Below are positions 9,100 to 11,243 of a stretch of DNA of 11,243 bases, one piece after another. The notes under the pieces were generated by a model that had not been told where the DNA came from, did no database searches, and saw nothing but the letters and a program-made list of their open reading frames with translations. A program made the translations under genes and the position numbers. Numbering within the stretch: the stretch's first letter is position 1; every line of letters begins with the position of its first letter. This DNA comes from Conidiobolus incongruus B7586 (Eukaryota > Entomophthoromycota > Entomophthoromycetes > Entomophthorales > Conidiobolaceae), in NCBI GenBank assembly GCA_000697335.1, contig JNEM01016830.1, positions 1-11,243 on the forward strand, written 5' to 3'.

Positions 9100-9762
9100 A
9101 TGAAATTATTTTTTCTAATTATATTCACTTTAACACTTGTCAACTCCTTGGAAATTAACGGTGATGTAGTACTTTGTCTGACAAAATTGACATGTAGTAT
9201 CCCAATGAAAATGAATACTACGGAATACGATACTGACTTTACCAAATGCACAAAGGATGGAAACCCCAAAAACAAGTGTATTCCCAAAGCACTTGGTCTC
9301 AGTCAAGATGAGATGGATGTCTACGACAAGATTGTGAGTAAAACTGTGGGATGCGCTACTTCTGAGCAGAACCAATATCTCAACTGTACGACCAAGTGCT
9401 CCTCAGATTCTAACAATCGCGACAAGTGCGTATTCGACTGTAAGTACCAGTTTCTTAACATTGTGAAAGAATGCCTCCAGCTCAAGTCTAATATCAGTAA
9501 CTACGAATTGAAAGAAAGTGAGCAGTGCAGCGATCAATGTGACTCCAAGGATATGAAGCAGTTGTTTGATTGTGATTTAAAATGTAATAGGAAGTTGTAT
9601 AGTGGGTTAGATATTGATTTGAGTAAGTTTAAGAATGTATCTGCATTTGGTAAAGAAAATTCAACGGATAATAACCATTCAAGCGGATTGCAAGTTGTGT
9701 CCTATAGTTCTTTCAATTTTTTGGCGGTTGTTCTTGGTACAATACTGCTTACAGTATTTTAA
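9100..9762 (+). CDS. secreted cysteine-rich, probably GPI-anchored protein, 220 aa
   Basis: I do not recognise a named family. Residues 1-16 form a typical signal peptide (MKLFFLIIFTLTLVNS, cleavage likely before LE). The C-terminus has a small-residue stretch (SSG, 194-196), a short spacer and a hydrophobic tail (about 205-220), the layout of a GPI-anchor signal. There are 14 cysteines, at 26, 32, 50, 60, 85, 96, 100, 110, 114, 125, 143, 147, 158 and 162. The even number suggests disulfides. Two modules share CX3C spacing: 96-114 (CX3C-X9-CX3C) and 143-162 (CX3C-X10-CX3C). N-glycosylation sequons are at N39, N95, N131, N179, N187 and N192. An in-frame TAA 15 nt before the ATG supports the start, and no intron is needed. 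The likely place is the plasma membrane or cell wall. Composition is clearly richer in G and C than the flanks. A surface adhesin, wall protein or effector-like role is possible but not shown. Confidence 0.8.
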   Translation: MKLFFLIIFTLTLVNSLEINGDVVLCLTKLTCSIPMKMNTTEYDTDFTKCTKDGNPKNKCIPKALGLSQDEMDVYDKIVSKTVGCATSEQNQYLNCTTKCSSDSNNRDKCVFDCKYQFLNIVKECLQLKSNISNYELKESEQCSDQCDSKDMKQLFDCDLKCNRKLYSGLDIDLSKFKNVSAFGKENSTDNNHSSGLQVVSYSSFNFLAVVLGTILLTVF

Positions 9763-10034
9763 ACAACATCAATATATAATTAATCATCCTTAGGTATCGA
9801 TATCTATTATTCAATATTCAATTTATATTATTTCTTTAAGCTACTCAAAGTTATTTTTAATTTTGAATTTTTTAATTGCAAATAATAATTAATTGATAAT
9901 AAATTCAATAAATTATAATAGATTATTAAAATAATTTATTAATTAAATTAATATTGAAAAAATAATTATTAATCATAATTATATTATATTTATATATAAT
10001 ATTTAGATAAATTCAAACTAAATTATAATAAACT
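9763..10034. other. 3' flank of the secreted-protein gene
   Basis: No gene is visible. The stretch begins with the 3' UTR of the gene ending at 9762 and changes after about 9830 into the extreme AT composition of the repeat compartment. The start of repeat copy B is blurred, and similarity to the left edge of copy A may begin near 10010. Confidence 0.5.
9898..9912 (+). terminator. candidate polyadenylation signals
   Basis: Two AATAAA hexamers (9898-9903 and 9907-9912) lie about 136-150 nt after the stop codon of the secreted-protein gene. They are the first canonical hexamers downstream. The surrounding DNA is so AT-rich that chance occurrence is easy. Confidence 0.25.
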
Positions 10035-11215
10035 TATTCTACTAACTTTTATATTTTAATATTACTTTGTAATTTAAATAATGGGAATTTTTTGTGATTG
10101 AAAAAAAATAAACATTTTAATATATAAAAAGTAAAAATAAATATATAATATAAAATTAATAGTTTCTTTTATTTCTAATAACTTTTTGCTATATTTTTGG
10201 TAAAGATTTAACACTTAAAAAATAATTCTTTTTATTAAAGACTAAAATTTGATGTTTTACAAACCATTTAAATTTTACTATAGAAATTTTTTTTCTTGTA
10301 AGCTAGTTTTTTAATTACTTAAAACAATAATAATCACATAAGTTATAATCTAAAGAATATACTAGATATAGTGGTTTTTTCTAGTTATTTTTAATTAAAA
10401 AGTTTTTTATAACTTTAAATTTATATATTTTATAATTATCTTGTAAAATAATAAATTTTCTTAAATTATATTAAGAATACTAATTAAAAATAATTTTATT
10501 TAAAAAAATAATATAGTTTACTATTAATTGATTTTCCTTTAAAAATTAAATAAAAATAGCATATATCATTATAATTTATTATAACAATTAGCATTCACTT
10601 ATCAACAAAGTATTTATTTAAAGGAATTAATAATAAGGGTTGATTTAACTTAATTTAACATTTTAATTTATATTTTAACAAAAGATTATATAAAAAATCT
10701 AAGATTTATTAATTATAATAATTTATTGTAAAACTTTAGTTTCTAACTATACCTTAATAAATTTTGTTTAATAATAACTACTCTAGTTTTTTTTAAGTTT
10801 TAATTAAATTATAAGGTATTTATTTTTTATTTTTATTAATTAGTTTTAATTTAAACTTTAATATATATAAAATACTTATATAACTAATATTAAAATATTT
10901 TGATAATTTTTTAACTAAAATAACAAGGTGCTTTTTAATATAATTTTTCACTTTACTAATAATTAAAAAAGTAATAGTTAAAACTAATTTTTTAAATTTT
11001 ATTAAGTTTTAAATAATTTTGTTTTTAACTTTAAAGTAATTTAACTAATAATAAATTGTTAATTTGAATAATATTTTATTAATAAAAGCTGTTTATTATT
11101 TTTAAATAATTTTAAAAGATTTATAGTTAAGTTTTATTAATACAAAAATAAAAAACTTTTCATAGTTATTATTTAGTTTAAGTATAACTAAATTAAATAA
11201 CCATTTTTAAAAAAT
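10035..11215 (+). repeat. dispersed AT-rich repeat, copy B
   Basis: Collinear and direct with copy A (about 1975-3153) at roughly 90% identity over the hand-aligned part. It includes the block around TTTCTTTTATTTCTAATAAC (from 10164), the block around TATAATCTAAAGAATATA (near 10346) and the hairpin-bearing right part near 11100-11165. The match fades at about 11210, before the window ends, and the (TA)n tract present in A and C is missing. It has no coding frame. The family is unidentified. Confidence 0.75.
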
Positions 11216-11243
11216 AAATATTTTAATCAATAAAATTATTATA

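Noticed and set aside
9084-9375. Two antisense open frames opposite the start of the secreted-protein gene
   Set aside because: They overlap the sense signal peptide and cysteine-rich region. The sense frame has a full secretory layout, so the antisense frames are by-products.

Overview
The window looks like a piece of an AT-rich fungal nuclear genome. The best evidence is a spliced gene for a HAM1-like protein, a family known to me only from fungi. It has a short 51-nt intron with a GTATGT donor, as is common in fungi. The second gene, for a secreted, cysteine-rich and probably GPI-anchored wall or surface protein, also fits a fungus. CTG codons fall at hydrophobic positions in both proteins (in the GPI tail of the second, for example), which fits the standard code better than CTG-to-Ser. 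I cannot fix the lineage. A low-GC early-diverging fungus, or one with AT-rich repeat compartments, are both possible.

Layout: positions 1 to about 3950 are almost pure A+T with no plausible gene. This block holds a diverged repeat of about 1.2 kb (copy A, about 1945-3250), followed directly by a shorter, internally deleted relative (copy C, about 3270-3765). From about 3950 to 9830 the base composition is milder. This 'gene island' carries two + strand genes: the HAM1-like gene (4559-7093, one intron, 827 aa predicted) with its promoter, and the cysteine-rich secreted protein gene (9100-9762, 220 aa). They are about 2 kb apart, so they are independent transcription units and not an operon. 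From about 9830 the extreme AT composition returns, and a second long copy of the same repeat (copy B, about 10035-11215) lies in the same orientation as copy A. The two genes therefore sit between direct repeats about 8 kb apart.

There is no sequence reason to think that the two proteins act in one pathway. The HAM1-like protein should be an intracellular lipid-binding (TULIP/BPI-type) protein, while the cysteine-rich protein should enter the secretory pathway. The observations most worth following are the twin CX3C-X9/10-CX3C repeat in the secreted protein, the AT-rich repeat family with transition-dominated divergence, and a palindromic bZIP-like site upstream of the HAM1-like gene. I saw no tRNA, rRNA, CRISPR array or recognisable transposon protein.
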